64,000 bases of DNA from Nannocystis pusilla (GTDB lineage Bacteria; Myxococcota_A; Polyangia; Nannocystales; Nannocystaceae), in NCBI RefSeq assembly GCF_026626665.1, contig NZ_JAPNKE010000002.1, positions 2,791,204-2,855,203 of the forward strand. The letters run 5' to 3'. Each line of letters starts with the position of its first letter. The first letter of the stretch is position 1. A program made the translations under genes and the position numbers. Positions 18,506 to 27,079 of this stretch are shown here, in pieces. The notes beneath the pieces are model-generated. The model was given only the letters and a program-made list of their open reading frames with translations. It searched no databases and had not been told where the DNA came from.

Positions 18506-18940
18506 TTTTCGCGAGCCGGGTCGCGCCCGCGAGTGTGATGCGCGAGCCCGTCGCGCTCCGAGCGATGCGCCGCAGGCCTGATGCACAAGTTCGCCGCGCC
18601 ACGAACGAGGCGCAACCGAACCGACAAACAACACCCCGAACGAGGCGCCGCCGCAGGAGTGATGCCCCCACCAGGCGCCGTGTTCCGAGCGACCCACCGC
18701 CAGACCTCCTGCCAGGCGGAGACACCATCACCCCGCCACAAACAAGGCGCGGATCCGGCGAGCCGGCGGCCGTGCGGCTCCAGCGTCGGCCGCCCGAGCA
18801 CCTGCACCGCGGCGAGTGGCCGCCCCCTGCACGATCCGTCCGCGCGCCCCGCGGACCGCTCGTGCGCAGCGTCCTGCGCCTGACCCGGCTGCCGGCACGG
18901 ACCGCGATCGGCCGGAGACTTTACACCTCGCCGCGCTCGG
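18506..18940. other. Intergenic stretch without a recognised gene
   Basis: About 435 bases containing several GAACGAGGCGC/CCAGGCGCC-like short repeats. No convincing coding frame, RNA gene or promoter was seen. Confidence 0.45.
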
Positions 18941-19633
18941 TTGATCCTGACGGCCGTGCGCTGTCTTTTCGTCCTGGTCGCGCTCGCGCTCGCGCTGCCG
19001 ACCGCCGCGGCCGCCGCTCCCGCGCGCAGCATCGGCGACGAGGGTCTCAGCGATCCGCGCCAGCGCCAGCTGCCTGCGCGGCATCGCCTGCGGATCGCCA
19101 TCGTCGCCGACTGGGTGCGCGCCAGCCAGGCGTGCGACGACAGCCCCAAGCGGTGCGAGCGCTTCCACTTCGCGCCGCTGCTCCTCGACTTCGCCTATCA
19201 GCTGCAGTTCGCCAAATACGCCATGTTCCGGCCGAGCATCGGCATCGGCTACAACGTCGGCAACTCGCGCAACGCCATGCCCGCGGTGCTGCAGCCGAGC
19301 CTGTTCGCCGGCTATCAGGGCAAGCTGTTCGGCGCCGCCGCCGGCTGGAGCTTCATCTTCCCGTTCCCGACCGTGGCCAACCAGGACAACGGCCACCAGG
19401 GCCTGGCCCAGCCGGCGCTGTGGGGCAACCACGCGCTGCAGCTCGAGCTCTCGCTGACCAGCCGGCTCGACCGCGGCGCGCTCAACTTCGGCCTGCGCGT
19501 CGGCGGCATGAAGACGCACCTCATCCACCTCAACCTCGACCTCAAGCGCTGGTACCCGATCGTCACCTTCAGCCTCGGGTGGTATTTCGAGGTCGGCAAG
19601 CGGAGGAGAGAGCGCGCGGCCGCATCACCGTGA
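18941..19633 (+). CDS. Exported protein, probable outer-membrane beta-barrel
   Basis: A 230-residue protein with a clear signal peptide (RCLFVLVALALALPTAAAAA). The mature part consists of alternating hydrophobic/polar stretches ending in aromatics (FRPSIGIGYNVG, SFIFPFP, LNFGLRVGG) and finishing in IVTFSLGWYFEV, consistent with beta-strands of an outer-membrane barrel. The open frame begins at a TTG (18941); a GTG at 18956 gives a more compact signal peptide and is an equally good start. It lies 94 bp before the cystathionine beta-synthase gene. No family can be named. Confidence 0.7.
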   Translation: MILTAVRCLFVLVALALALPTAAAAAPARSIGDEGLSDPRQRQLPARHRLRIAIVADWVRASQACDDSPKRCERFHFAPLLLDFAYQLQFAKYAMFRPSIGIGYNVGNSRNAMPAVLQPSLFAGYQGKLFGAAAGWSFIFPFPTVANQDNGHQGLAQPALWGNHALQLELSLTSRLDRGALNFGLRVGGMKTHLIHLNLDLKRWYPIVTFSLGWYFEVGKRRRERAAASP

Positions 19634-19726
19634 GCAAGGCCACGCGCACCGTCGCGCCTGCGCTCGCCACCTGACGCAAACCCCCGTATCTTCGTCGCGC
19701 GCGCGCGACGACGCCGCGGAGGGTTC

Positions 19727-21133
19727 ATGAGCAACAATTCGTCCCGGTCCGAGCGGGCGCTGATGAAGGGCGCCCGGGCCGACGTCACCGCCGCGATCGG
19801 CAACACCCCGATCGTCCGTCTCAATCACGTCACCGAGGGCCTCACGTCCGAGGTCTACGTCAAGCTCGAGATGTTGAACCCGGCAGGTTCGATGAAGGAC
19901 CGCGTGGCGCTCAACATCATCCGCGACGCCGAGACGCGCGGCATGTTGCAGCCCGGCGGCACCATCGTCGAGGCGACCAGCGGCAACACCGGCGCCGGCC
20001 TGGCGATGATCGCCTCCACGCGCGGCTACAAGTGCATCTTCGTCATGCCCGACAAGATGTCGCGCGAGAAGATCGACAACCTCAAGTCGTACGGCGCCAA
20101 GGTCGTGCTGTGCCCCACGGCGGTCGACCCCTCCGACCCGCGCAGCTACTACTCGGTCTCGCGGCGGATCGTCGAGGAGACCCCGGGCGCCTTCTACGCC
20201 AACCAGTACCACAACCCCGCCAACCCCGAGGCGCACTACCTCAGCACCGCGCCCGAGCTGTGGGAGCAGACCGGCGGCGAGTTCGACGTGTTCGTCTCGG
20301 GCATGGGCACCGGCGGCACGCTGTCGGGCTGCGGCCGGTACTTCAAGGAGAAGAACCCGGCGGTCAAGATCGTCGGCGTCGACCCGGTCGGCTCGCTCTA
20401 CTACGAGTACGTCAAGACCGGCCGGCTCACCAAGCCCTTCAGCTACTACGTCGAGGGCATCGGCGAGGACTTCCTGCCGTCGACGATGAACCTCAACATC
20501 CTCGACGAGATCGTCCAGGTCGACGACAAGGAGTGCTTCATCATGACGCGCGAGCTCGTGCGTCGCGAGGGCATCTCGGTCGGCGGCTCGGGCGGCGCCG
20601 CGGTGCTGGGCGCGATCAAGTACGCGCGCACCCTCAAGCAGCCCAAGCGGCTGCTGGTCCTGCTGCCCGACAGCAGCACCAAGTACCTCAGCAAGATCTT
20701 CAACGACGACTGGATGCGTCAGAACGGCTTCCTCGACGAGGACGAGGCCAGCGGCTACGTCGCCCACATCCTCAAGCGCAAGCCCGGCCGCACGATCACC
20801 GCCACCCGCGACACCTCCGTGCGCGTGGCGATCCAGACGCTCAAGGAGAACAGCATCAGCCAGCTGCCGATCCTCGACGAGCACGGCCGCCACTGCGGCA
20901 TCGTCAGCGAGCTCGACCTGCTCAACTTCCTCGTGCGCAGCGAGGGCCGCCTCGACGAGCCGCTGGCCGACCTCGTCAACAGCGACTACGCCACCGTCAC
21001 CCCGCACACGCGGATCCAGCTGCTGCGCAGCATCTTCAACGACGCCAAGGTCGTGCTGGTCACCGAGGGCGACCGCCTGCTCGGCCTCCTCACCAAGATC
21101 GATCTCATCGACTACCTCGCCTCGCAGCAGTAG
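19727..21133 (+). CDS. cbs: Cystathionine beta-synthase with C-terminal CBS domain pair
   Basis: A PLP enzyme that condenses homocysteine with serine to cystathionine (or uses O-acetylserine as a cysteine-synthase-like enzyme). The PLP lysine is K57 in NPAGSMKDR, the substrate loop is TSGNTG and the phosphate-binding glycine loop is GMGTGGT. Residues from about 350 onward form two CBS motifs (TLKENSISQLPILDEHGRHCGIV... and TPHTRIQLLRSIFNDAKVVLV). Total length is 468 residues, as expected for CBS rather than the shorter CysK. The ATG has a good ribosome site (GGAGGG). It is followed 19 bp later by a gamma-lyase gene, which supports reverse transsulfuration. Confidence 0.93.
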   Translation: MSNNSSRSERALMKGARADVTAAIGNTPIVRLNHVTEGLTSEVYVKLEMLNPAGSMKDRVALNIIRDAETRGMLQPGGTIVEATSGNTGAGLAMIASTRGYKCIFVMPDKMSREKIDNLKSYGAKVVLCPTAVDPSDPRSYYSVSRRIVEETPGAFYANQYHNPANPEAHYLSTAPELWEQTGGEFDVFVSGMGTGGTLSGCGRYFKEKNPAVKIVGVDPVGSLYYEYVKTGRLTKPFSYYVEGIGEDFLPSTMNLNILDEIVQVDDKECFIMTRELVRREGISVGGSGGAAVLGAIKYARTLKQPKRLLVLLPDSSTKYLSKIFNDDWMRQNGFLDEDEASGYVAHILKRKPGRTITATRDTSVRVAIQTLKENSISQLPILDEHGRHCGIVSELDLLNFLVRSEGRLDEPLADLVNSDYATVTPHTRIQLLRSIFNDAKVVLVTEGDRLLGLLTKIDLIDYLASQQ

Positions 21134-21140
21134 CCCGAAG

Positions 21141-21150
21141 GGACATGTCC
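21141..21150. repeat. GGACATGTCC palindrome 2 bp before a start codon
   Basis: A perfect 10-bp palindrome of the dispersed family occupies the space between the cbs stop and the ATG of the next gene. It lies where the ribosome-binding site should be; GAAGGGA partly overlaps it. Confidence 0.85.
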
Positions 21151-21152
21151 GC

Positions 21153-22337
21153 ATGGCAGTCTACGACCCCGCCTCCGATCACGTGCCCGCCGGCGCCCGC
21201 TTCGAGACCCTGGCCATCCACGGCGGCCAGCACCCGGAGCCCGTCACCGGCGCGGTGATGCCCCCCATCTTCCAGACCTCGACCTACGCCCAGCGCGGCC
21301 CCGGCGAGCACAGCGGCTTCGAGTACAGCCGCACCCACAACCCGACCCGCTACGCGCTCGAGCGGGCGATCGCCTCGCTCGAGGGCGGCGCCTACGGCCT
21401 CGCCTTCGCCTCGGGCCTGGCCGCCACCAACACCGTCCTGCAGCTGCTGAGCGCCGGCGATCACGTGGTCGCCGGCGACGACATGTACGGCGGCACCTTC
21501 CGCCTGTTCGACAAGGTCCTGCAGCGTCAGGGCCTGCGCTTCAGCTACGCCGACCCGCTCGACCCCAACACCTTCGCCGCGGCGATCACCCCGCAGACGA
21601 AGCTGGCGTGGCTCGAGACGCCGACCAACCCCATGCTCAAGCTCGGCGACGTCGCCGCGATCGCGGCCATCTGCCGGGCCAAGGGCGTGCTGCTGGCGGT
21701 CGACAACACCTTCCTCTCGCCGGCCTTCCAGCGCCCGCTCGAACTCGGCGCCGACATCGTCGTCCACAGCACCACCAAGTACATCGGCGGCCACTCCGAC
21801 ACCGTCGGCGGCGCCGTCGTCTGCCGCGACTCCGGCCTCTACGACCGCCTCGCCTTCCTGCAGAACGCCGTCGGCGCGGTCCCCAGCCCGCACGACTGCT
21901 TCCTGACCCTGCGCGGCCTCAAGACCCTCGCGCTGCGCATGGAGCGGCACGCCGCCAACGCGGCCGCCGTCGCCGCCCACCTCGAGCGCCACGCCAAGGT
22001 CGAGCGCGTGATCTACCCCGGCCTCGAGAGCCACCCCCAGCACGGCCTCGCGCGCCAGCAGATGCGCGGCTTCGGCGGCATGATCTCGATCTACCTCAAG
22101 GGCGACCTCGAGGCCTCGCGCCGCTTCCTCAGGGCCGTGCGCGTGTTCACCCTGGCCGAGAGCCTCGGCGGCGTCGAGAGCCTGATCGAGCACCCGGCGA
22201 TCATGACCCACGCGTCTGTCCCGAAGGAAACCCGCGACCGCCTCGGCATCGCCGACGGGTTCATCCGCATCAGCGTCGGCATCGAGCACGTCGACGACCT
22301 GATCGCCGACCTCGATCACGCCCTCGCGGCCGTCTGA
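21153..22337 (+). CDS. Cystathionine gamma-lyase / gamma-synthase (Cys/Met metabolism PLP enzyme)
   Basis: A 394-residue enzyme of the trans-sulfuration family. Diagnostic blocks are ETLAIHGGQ at the N-terminus, FEYSRTHNPTR, FASGLAATN, METPTNP-like LETPTNPMLK, the PLP lysine K209 in HSTTKYIGGHSD, and ESLGGVESLIEHPA near the C-terminus. Downstream of cbs, splitting cystathionine to cysteine is the most likely role; family members with gamma-synthase activity cannot be excluded by sequence alone. The gene is closed by a strong hairpin starting 18 bp after its stop. Confidence 0.92.
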   Translation: MAVYDPASDHVPAGARFETLAIHGGQHPEPVTGAVMPPIFQTSTYAQRGPGEHSGFEYSRTHNPTRYALERAIASLEGGAYGLAFASGLAATNTVLQLLSAGDHVVAGDDMYGGTFRLFDKVLQRQGLRFSYADPLDPNTFAAAITPQTKLAWLETPTNPMLKLGDVAAIAAICRAKGVLLAVDNTFLSPAFQRPLELGADIVVHSTTKYIGGHSDTVGGAVVCRDSGLYDRLAFLQNAVGAVPSPHDCFLTLRGLKTLALRMERHAANAAAVAAHLERHAKVERVIYPGLESHPQHGLARQQMRGFGGMISIYLKGDLEASRRFLRAVRVFTLAESLGGVESLIEHPAIMTHASVPKETRDRLGIADGFIRISVGIEHVDDLIADLDHALAAV

Positions 22338-22354
22338 GCGACGCGAGCGCACAC

Positions 22355-22392
22355 CGGCCGGGGAAGGTCCTCGCGGAGGACGTCCCCGGCCG
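22355..22392 (+). terminator. Strong GC-rich hairpin after the cbs/gamma-lyase operon
   Basis: CGGCCGGGG pairs perfectly with CCCCGGCCG, with a nested inner stem GTCCTC/GAGGAC, and is followed by a pyrimidine-rich TCTCACTTTCT tract. Position just after the stop codon makes an intrinsic terminator likely. Confidence 0.8.
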
Positions 22393-22432
22393 TCTCACTT
22401 TCTGAACGCGGCCGCGCCCGGCATAGGCGCAC

Positions 22433-22520
22433 CTGTCTTTCAAGACAGCGCACGCCCCTTCGCTTCGCGCGAGCACGGCGGCATGCCGACATGTCTCGAA
22501 GGACAGCCTGTCTCTCGGGG
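22433..22520. repeat. TGTCT/AGACA hairpins leading into the 17-bp array
   Basis: CTGTCTTTCAAGACAG (22433-22448) is a perfect inverted repeat with a 2-base loop. From 22487, CCGACATGTCTCGAAGGACAG is followed by CCTGTCTCTCGGGGGCAG, which already resembles the 17-bp unit of the array that starts 200 bp on. Confidence 0.75.
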
Positions 22521-22717
22521 GCAGCCCCCGAACTCTCGCTCCACTTCGCGCAAGCGCCCGGCAACCCATGGCGGCTGTCGGCGGCCGACATCCCGTAGAT
22601 CACGAGCGTCCCCGGCAGCAGCGCGGCTGGCGGTGCCTACCTCCGGGGCTCGCCAGACTACTTGCTCGCATTGCGCGGCCAGGAAGGTGTTCCTCGCCCG
22701 CCTGCTCGCCGCCGAAC

Positions 22718-23010
22718 TATCTCACAGGACAACCTGTCTCTCAGGGCAACCTGTCTCTCAGAGCAACCTGTCTCCCAAGGAGCATGCCTCTCAGTACAGT
22801 CTTCCTCTCGGGGCAGCCTGTCTCTCAGGGCATCCTGTCTCTCAGGACAGCCTCTCTTTCAGGGCAGCCTATCTCTCAGGGCAGCTTGTCTTTCAGGACA
22901 GCCTGTCTCTCAGAACATCCTGCATCTCAGGACAGCCTGTCTCTCAGGACAGCTTGTCTCTCAGGACATCCTGCATCTCAGGACAGCCTGTCTCTCAGGA
23001 CAGCCTCTCA
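22718..23010. repeat. Tandem array of about 17 copies of a 17-bp unit (TCTCTCAGGACAGCCTG)
   Basis: A continuous array with consensus TCTCTCAGGACAGCCTG. Variants replace GGACAG by GGGCAG, GGGCAA, GAGCAA, GGACAT or GAACAT, and TCTCTC by CATCTC or TCTTTC. Read across unit junctions, each period holds CTGTC-TCTCAG-GACAG, a 5-bp hairpin made from the same arms as the dispersed repeats. Because 17 is not a multiple of 3, all three frames give the same peptide pattern, and the open frame through it is probably not a gene. There are no spacers, so it is not a CRISPR. Confidence 0.92.
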
Positions 23011-23065
23011 GCCGCCCGACAGCCAGCCTCCGCGGAGTTCGCAGCGGCGATTCGCGCCCGTCGCC

Positions 23066-23575
23066 TCAGCTCGCCGGGTGCGCCTTCAGCCACTCGCGGG
23101 TGTACGCGAAGTTCTCGGCCATGCTCTTCTCGATCTCGCCGAGCAGGTAGGCCTCGAGCTTGCCGCCGACCAGGGGGATCCGCGCATCGCAGTGCCCGCG
23201 CCACACGCGGCGCAGCTGGCCGCTGGGCAGCGTCTCCCACGTGTACTCGCCGCCGTAGTCGACCAGGTTGCCGATCACGGGCACCTGGATCGTCACGCTG
23301 TAGCGGCGCAGCGCCGCGTTGAACTCGCCGACCTCGGTGACGGTCGACGTGCCCTGGAACAGCCGCTTGAGCGCCCCCGGCAGCTCGCGGTCGGCTGCCA
23401 GCAGCTTGCGCCGCACGATCAGGCTCGGGCCCTCGCCTTCGCGCTGCAGGTCGCGCCGCACCACCGTCAGCCGCATGCGCTCGTAGAGCCCGCGGGCGTA
23501 GTCCTCGTCGAAGAAGAACACCTCCCACAGGCGCTCGGGGGAGGTGTCGAACACGTGCTCGATGGTGTGCCGCAC
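23066..23575 (-). CDS. DUF2505 domain protein
   Basis: 169 residues from a GTG (VRHTIEHVFDTSPERLWEVFF). It resembles the DUF2505 family: an N-terminal polyketide-cyclase/SRPBCC-like strand-helix block, central VIGNLVDYGGEYTWE, and C-terminal GGKLEAYLLGEIEKSMAENFAYTREWL. Such proteins adopt a START-like lipid- or ligand-binding fold, but no biochemical role is known. No signal peptide. It lies between the two repeat arrays and convergently faces the 17-bp array. Confidence 0.82.
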   Translation of the reverse strand: MRHTIEHVFDTSPERLWEVFFFDEDYARGLYERMRLTVVRRDLQREGEGPSLIVRRKLLAADRELPGALKRLFQGTSTVTEVGEFNAALRRYSVTIQVPVIGNLVDYGGEYTWETLPSGQLRRVWRGHCDARIPLVGGKLEAYLLGEIEKSMAENFAYTREWLKAHPAS

Positions 23576-23675
23576 GGCCGCGAGTGTAGGCCGCCGACGA
23601 CGCCACCGACAACGCCGCGCCCGCGACCTGTGACACGCGCCCCGCTCCGGCACGACCTCCGGAAGGGCCCCGGGG

Positions 23676-23841
23676 TGACCTCGCTACGAGCTCCTGCCCG
23701 CGCGACGGCGGCCGTCCCGTGGGGTCACGATGACCTCGCTACGAGCTCCTGCCCGCGCGACGGCGGCCGTCCCGTGGGTTCAGGATTTGACCTCGCTACG
23801 AGCTCTTGCCCGCGCGACGGCGGCCGTCCCATGGGTTCAGG
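23676..23841. repeat. Three direct repeats of about 48 bp, spaced 55 and 57 bp
   Basis: Copies start at 23676, 23731 and 23788, each beginning TGACCTCGCTACGAGCTC and continuing through GCGCGACGGCGGCCGTCCC. Copy 3 differs from the others by only two bases in the core. The third copy supplies the last 14 codons and the stop codon of the minus-strand lipoprotein gene beside it. Confidence 0.92.
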
Positions 23842-24398
23842 CGACCGTCACGAACGCCACGAGCGTCCACCACCGGGCAAGCCTTTGGGCCTGCACGACG
23901 GGGACGCTCGTGAGTGCATGGAGAGCCGCCGGGCGGACCGCAAAGCTCGCGGTCGCCACGGCCTCGCTCCGGACCGGCGTCGCTGGTCGGCGCGGCGGCC
24001 TCTTCCTCGGCCGGCTTGGGCTCGTTGGCGCGGAACTTCCAGCTGAACGTCGCCTGGCCGTCGCGCTGGTCGACCGGGTCGAGGATCAGACCGTCGATCG
24101 CGTCGACGATGCACTTGCTCAGCGACTCGGGCGCCTTGGTGCGCTCCTTGTCGGCGACCACGTTGATGATCTTCCCGGTCTTCTTCTCGACCGTGAAGTT
24201 GACCACGACCTCGCCGTCGGTCTTCGGGTCGGTGGTGAGGGCCACGTCGTAGCAGTCCTTGACGGCCTTGTTGCGCGTCTCGAGGAGGCTGCGGGTGTCG
24301 TTCTTGTACGTCTCGGCGTCGCGGGCGACGCAGCTGCACCCCGGCAGGACCGCGGACGCAGCGACGAACAGAAGGCTCAACATCGTGCTCTTGGGCAT
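23796..24398 (-). CDS. Small lipoprotein with TonB/AgmX-type C-terminal-like domain
   Basis: About 200 residues from the ATG at 24398, with a lipobox (VLPGC). The domain includes LETRNKAVKDCYDVALTTD, GEVVVNFTVEKKTGKI, and CIVDAIDGLILDP, resembling the AgmX/PglI and TonB-like C-terminal domain common in myxobacterial envelope proteins. The last 60 residues are unlike the rest and run through the 48-bp repeat array, which also provides the stop. The natural C-terminus has probably been altered by repeat insertion or a frameshift. It follows the OmpA lipoprotein gene by 36 bp and is probably co-transcribed with it. Confidence 0.78.
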   Translation of the reverse strand: MPKSTMLSLLFVAASAVLPGCSCVARDAETYKNDTRSLLETRNKAVKDCYDVALTTDPKTDGEVVVNFTVEKKTGKIINVVADKERTKAPESLSKCIVDAIDGLILDPVDQRDGQATFSWKFRANEPKPAEEEAAAPTSDAGPERGRGDRELCGPPGGSPCTHERPRRAGPKACPVVDARGVRDGRLNPWDGRRRAGKSS

Positions 24399-24434
24399 CA
24401 CGAACTCCTTATCTTCGCAATCTCGCGGTGTGAC

Positions 24435-25136
24435 TCACTTGGCGGGCGCGGGCGGCGGCGGCGGCGGCGGGCCACCGGCGTCCTCCGTCTTGGTCTTCTC
24501 TTCGATGACCGTCTTCTCCCCCGACTCGGGGTCGATCGCCACGCGCTTGCGGGTCACGTCCTGCTCGACGATGTTGAACTCGACGCGGCGGTTGTTCTCC
24601 TTGCCCTCCTCCGTCGACTCGTCCGACAGCGGCTTGCTCTCGCCGAAGCCCTTGGCCGTGAACATCTCCTTCGGGAGCCCGCCCTTCTTGACGAGGTACT
24701 CCATCACGGCCTTGGCGCGCTTGTCGGACAGCTTGAGGTTGTACTTGTCGCTGCCCTCGCTCGAGGTGTGACCCTCGATCGCGATCTTCTTGATGTGGGG
24801 GTTCTCCTTGATGACCGAGATGATCTCGGTCATCAGGCCGTCGGACTCGGGCCGGATGGTCGCCTTGTTGAAGTCGAACTCGATCTTCTCGTTGATCTTG
24901 ATCCGGTTCTCTTCGACCACGACCCGCTTCGGCTTCTCCTGCACGACTTTCGGCTTGGGCGGCGGCGGCGGCGGATCGCCGACGACGGACAGGGCGGACG
25001 CGTCTTCGAAGATCGTCGGGCCACAGGCCGCGAGCGGAGCGGTCGCCGTGAGCGCGAACGAGGCGACGAGCGCGAACTTCAGGCCTGACGTGGCTGGGCG
25101 GAAGTTCCCGCGATGGGGGTTGCGAGCGAAAATCAT
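24435..25136 (-). CDS. OmpA-family peptidoglycan-binding lipoprotein
   Basis: 233 residues from the ATG at 25136. Signal peptide with lipobox LAAC; a Pro-rich linker; then an OmpA/Pal domain with IEFDFNKATIRPESDGLM, IAIEGHTSSEGSDKYNLKLSDKRAKAVMEYL and NNRRVEFNI, which contains the diaminopimelate-binding Asp/Arg region. The tail is rich in Pro. A longer reading frame to 25226 exists but would bury the signal peptide. Role: tethering the outer membrane to the cell wall. It probably forms an operon with the downstream lipoprotein gene and is divergent from the beta-barrel gene. Confidence 0.92.
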   Translation of the reverse strand: MIFARNPHRGNFRPATSGLKFALVASFALTATAPLAACGPTIFEDASALSVVGDPPPPPPKPKVVQEKPKRVVVEENRIKINEKIEFDFNKATIRPESDGLMTEIISVIKENPHIKKIAIEGHTSSEGSDKYNLKLSDKRAKAVMEYLVKKGGLPKEMFTAKGFGESKPLSDESTEEGKENNRRVEFNIVEQDVTRKRVAIDPESGEKTVIEEKTKTEDAGGPPPPPPPAPAK

Positions 25137-25288
25137 GAGGGGTCTCCCGATCGATGGGTAGCGAAAGAACCGCCCAATACGGGCTTTTAGGCCGTCCGAG
25201 CGTCTTCGCGGGGGCATTTTGAACACATGTCATCGCCGGTGCAACGAAATGACTCGCTCGACCGGAGAGCCGCGAGTAGCCTTGTCGC

Positions 25289-26280
25289 ATGCTCGCGCTC
25301 TGGAGGCCCCTCCCGACCGGCCTCGCCCTCGTCGTCGCCGCCCTCCCGCCCACAGTCGCGGCTGCCCCGGCCGCTGCGCCCATCCAGCGGCCCACGAACA
25401 CGGTTTCGGGAACGTCGAGCCCGGCCCCGGCTCCCGTGGAACCGGCCCCTGCCACGGCGCCCTCGGGCGAAGGGGTGCCAGCGCCGCCGAGTGATGCCGG
25501 CGCGAACCCGCCCCAGCCCTCGATGGAGCCGTCACCGGCCGATCCCGGCGCGGCGCCGGTCGCGCAGCCCACGACGCCGGCCGAAACGGGGGTGCACAAA
25601 CGCCAGGGCTCGCCGAGTCATTGCTCGGTCCCTCGGTCAACCAGCACCCGACGAAGCGGCCCAACAAGCCGGTGCAGACCGAGGCCGAGGCCGCCGAGGC
25701 CGAGGACGCGGCGGTGGCCGCCGTGTACCGCGACCTGTTCCGACCCAAGCACAACCCCGGCCGATTTCACATCGTCGCCCGCGCGCAGTACAGCATCGGC
25801 AGCAGCTTCGGCAACAGCTCTCTGTCCGGAAGGACAGGCGGCGCCCAGGTCGACATCGGGCAGAGCTTCAACTTCATCGGCTACGCGCTGACGCTGCGCG
25901 GCGAGGGCGGCACCATCGACTTCGGCGCCAACGGCCGCAGCCAGATGACCGGGCTCCTCGGCGGCGGCCCCACCCTGACGCTGGGCCGCCTCGGCTTCCT
26001 GCAGCGCGGCTACCTCGACTTCCGCGTCGGCTACGACTTCTTCTTCGCGCCCACGCGCGAGCGCCTGCTCGAAGGCGGCGCCGCCCGCCTGCCCGCCATG
26101 CTGCCGCACGGGCCGCGCGCCCAGCTCAACCTCGGCCTCCTGCTCAGCCCGGACCGCTCGCGCAAGCTGTTCCACGGGGTCGGCCTCGGCCTCGGCTATC
26201 AGGTCCTCGTCGGCTCGTTCCGCGGCGATCTTCCCCCGTCCCAGTTCCTACAGTTCGCCCTCCACTACTCGGGCGGTTGA
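25289..26280 (+). CDS. Exported beta-barrel-like protein (apparent 1-base deletion)
   Basis: About 330 residues. The ATG at 25289 gives a signal peptide (ALVVAALPPTVAAAP) and a Pro/Ala/Gly-rich linker. The frame changes at the GGGGG run near 25588-25592, and one extra G joins ETG to AQTPGLAESLLGPSVNQ. The C-terminal part has barrel-like strands (FNFIGYALTLRGEGG, YLDFRVGYDFFF, LGLGYQVLVGSF) and ends FALHYSGG, consistent with an outer-membrane protein. The loop SLSGRTGG is encoded by a perfect CTGTCC-N4-GGACAG repeat at 25822-25837. Function unknown. Confidence 0.7.
25822..25837. repeat. In-gene CTGTCC-GGAA-GGACAG repeat
   Basis: A perfect 6-bp inverted repeat with a 4-base loop inside the beta-barrel gene, read in frame as part of the loop SLSGRTG. 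Its outer bases fit CTGT-N8-ACAG. Confidence 0.85.
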
Positions 26281-26346
26281 GCTCGCCGGTCCGCCGACGA
26301 CAGGGTCGACCTGCGAGACCGCGAGGGTCGCCTTGGGGATGCTCCT

Positions 26347-26370
26347 GAAGACAGGTGCGATCGGACAGGT
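26347..26370. repeat. AGACAGGT / GGACAGGT repeat pair
   Basis: Two direct half-repeats in the 186-bp gap between convergent genes, 12 bases apart. No other feature is seen in this gap. Confidence 0.55.
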
Positions 26371-26466
26371 CGTTCGGACCAGGTTCGAACCGAGCTCGCG
26401 TGAAGGGCTCGGCGCGCGGGCCCGCCTATCGGCGCTCTGAGCCGGTTTCCGCCGTCCGCTGACGCC

Positions 26467-27072
26467 TCAGCGGTACAGCCCGGCCCGGGTGGCCCGAGAC
26501 AGCGCGCCCTCGAAGCGGTCGAGGCCTGCGCGCACGTGCATCACCAGCCGCTCGATGCGCGCCGACTCCTTGCGGGCCTCCCCGCTGGTGCGGCGGAACG
26601 CGTCTCGCTCCTCGAGCGCGCCGCGGACGACACCGACGGACAGGCCGAGCCGCGTCAGCGTCTCCTGGTCGGCCTCGGGCAGGCCCTCGACCATCCCGAG
26701 CCAGTCCCACACGCCGCGGCGGGCGTTGACGAGCGCCACGTCGACCTCCTCGAGGCGATCGAGGTCGGAGCCGTCGCCGACGTCGACGCGCGCCAGCCAC
26801 GGGTTGCGATCGGCGGCCTGCCACGCGCGCACCGCCTGCAGCGGCTCCTCGAGCGCGGTGCGCAGCAGTCGGGTCTCGTCGAACAGGCGGGCCAGCGCGG
26901 GCGACAGATGAGCGCTCGTCAACGCCGGCAGCTCGGGCGCGTTCTCCAGCGCTCGCAGCTCCCGCGAGAGGTTGGCGCGCTGCCGCTGCGCCTCCATCAA
27001 CGAGCCGATCGGGCGCCGCAGCGACACGCCGATCATCAGCACGAACACGCAGTAGACGAGGATGACGAGCAC
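26467..27072 (-). CDS. Membrane-anchored helical protein of unknown function
   Basis: 201 residues from a GTG. A single N-terminal transmembrane helix (ILVYCVFVLMIGVSL) is followed by a long helical region rich in Glu, Arg, Ala and Leu with coiled-coil character (RQRANLSRELRALENA; ALEERDAFRRTSGEARKESARIERL). The start lies 8 bp after the stop of the TM2/SHOCT gene on the same strand, so these belong to one transcription unit. No known family recognised. Confidence 0.72.
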   Translation of the reverse strand: MLVILVYCVFVLMIGVSLRRPIGSLMEAQRQRANLSRELRALENAPELPALTSAHLSPALARLFDETRLLRTALEEPLQAVRAWQAADRNPWLARVDVGDGSDLDRLEEVDVALVNARRGVWDWLGMVEGLPEADQETLTRLGLSVGVVRGALEERDAFRRTSGEARKESARIERLVMHVRAGLDRFEGALSRATRAGLYR

Positions 27073-27079
27073 GGACCCG

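Noticed and set aside
22718..23010. CRISPR array
   Set aside because: The 17-bp units are contiguous, with no unique spacers and no cas genes nearby.
22662..23150. A protein with repeats LRTACLSGQPVSQDS
   Set aside because: The peptide repeats only because a 17-bp unit is read in all three frames; no ribosome site or homologous domain supports it.
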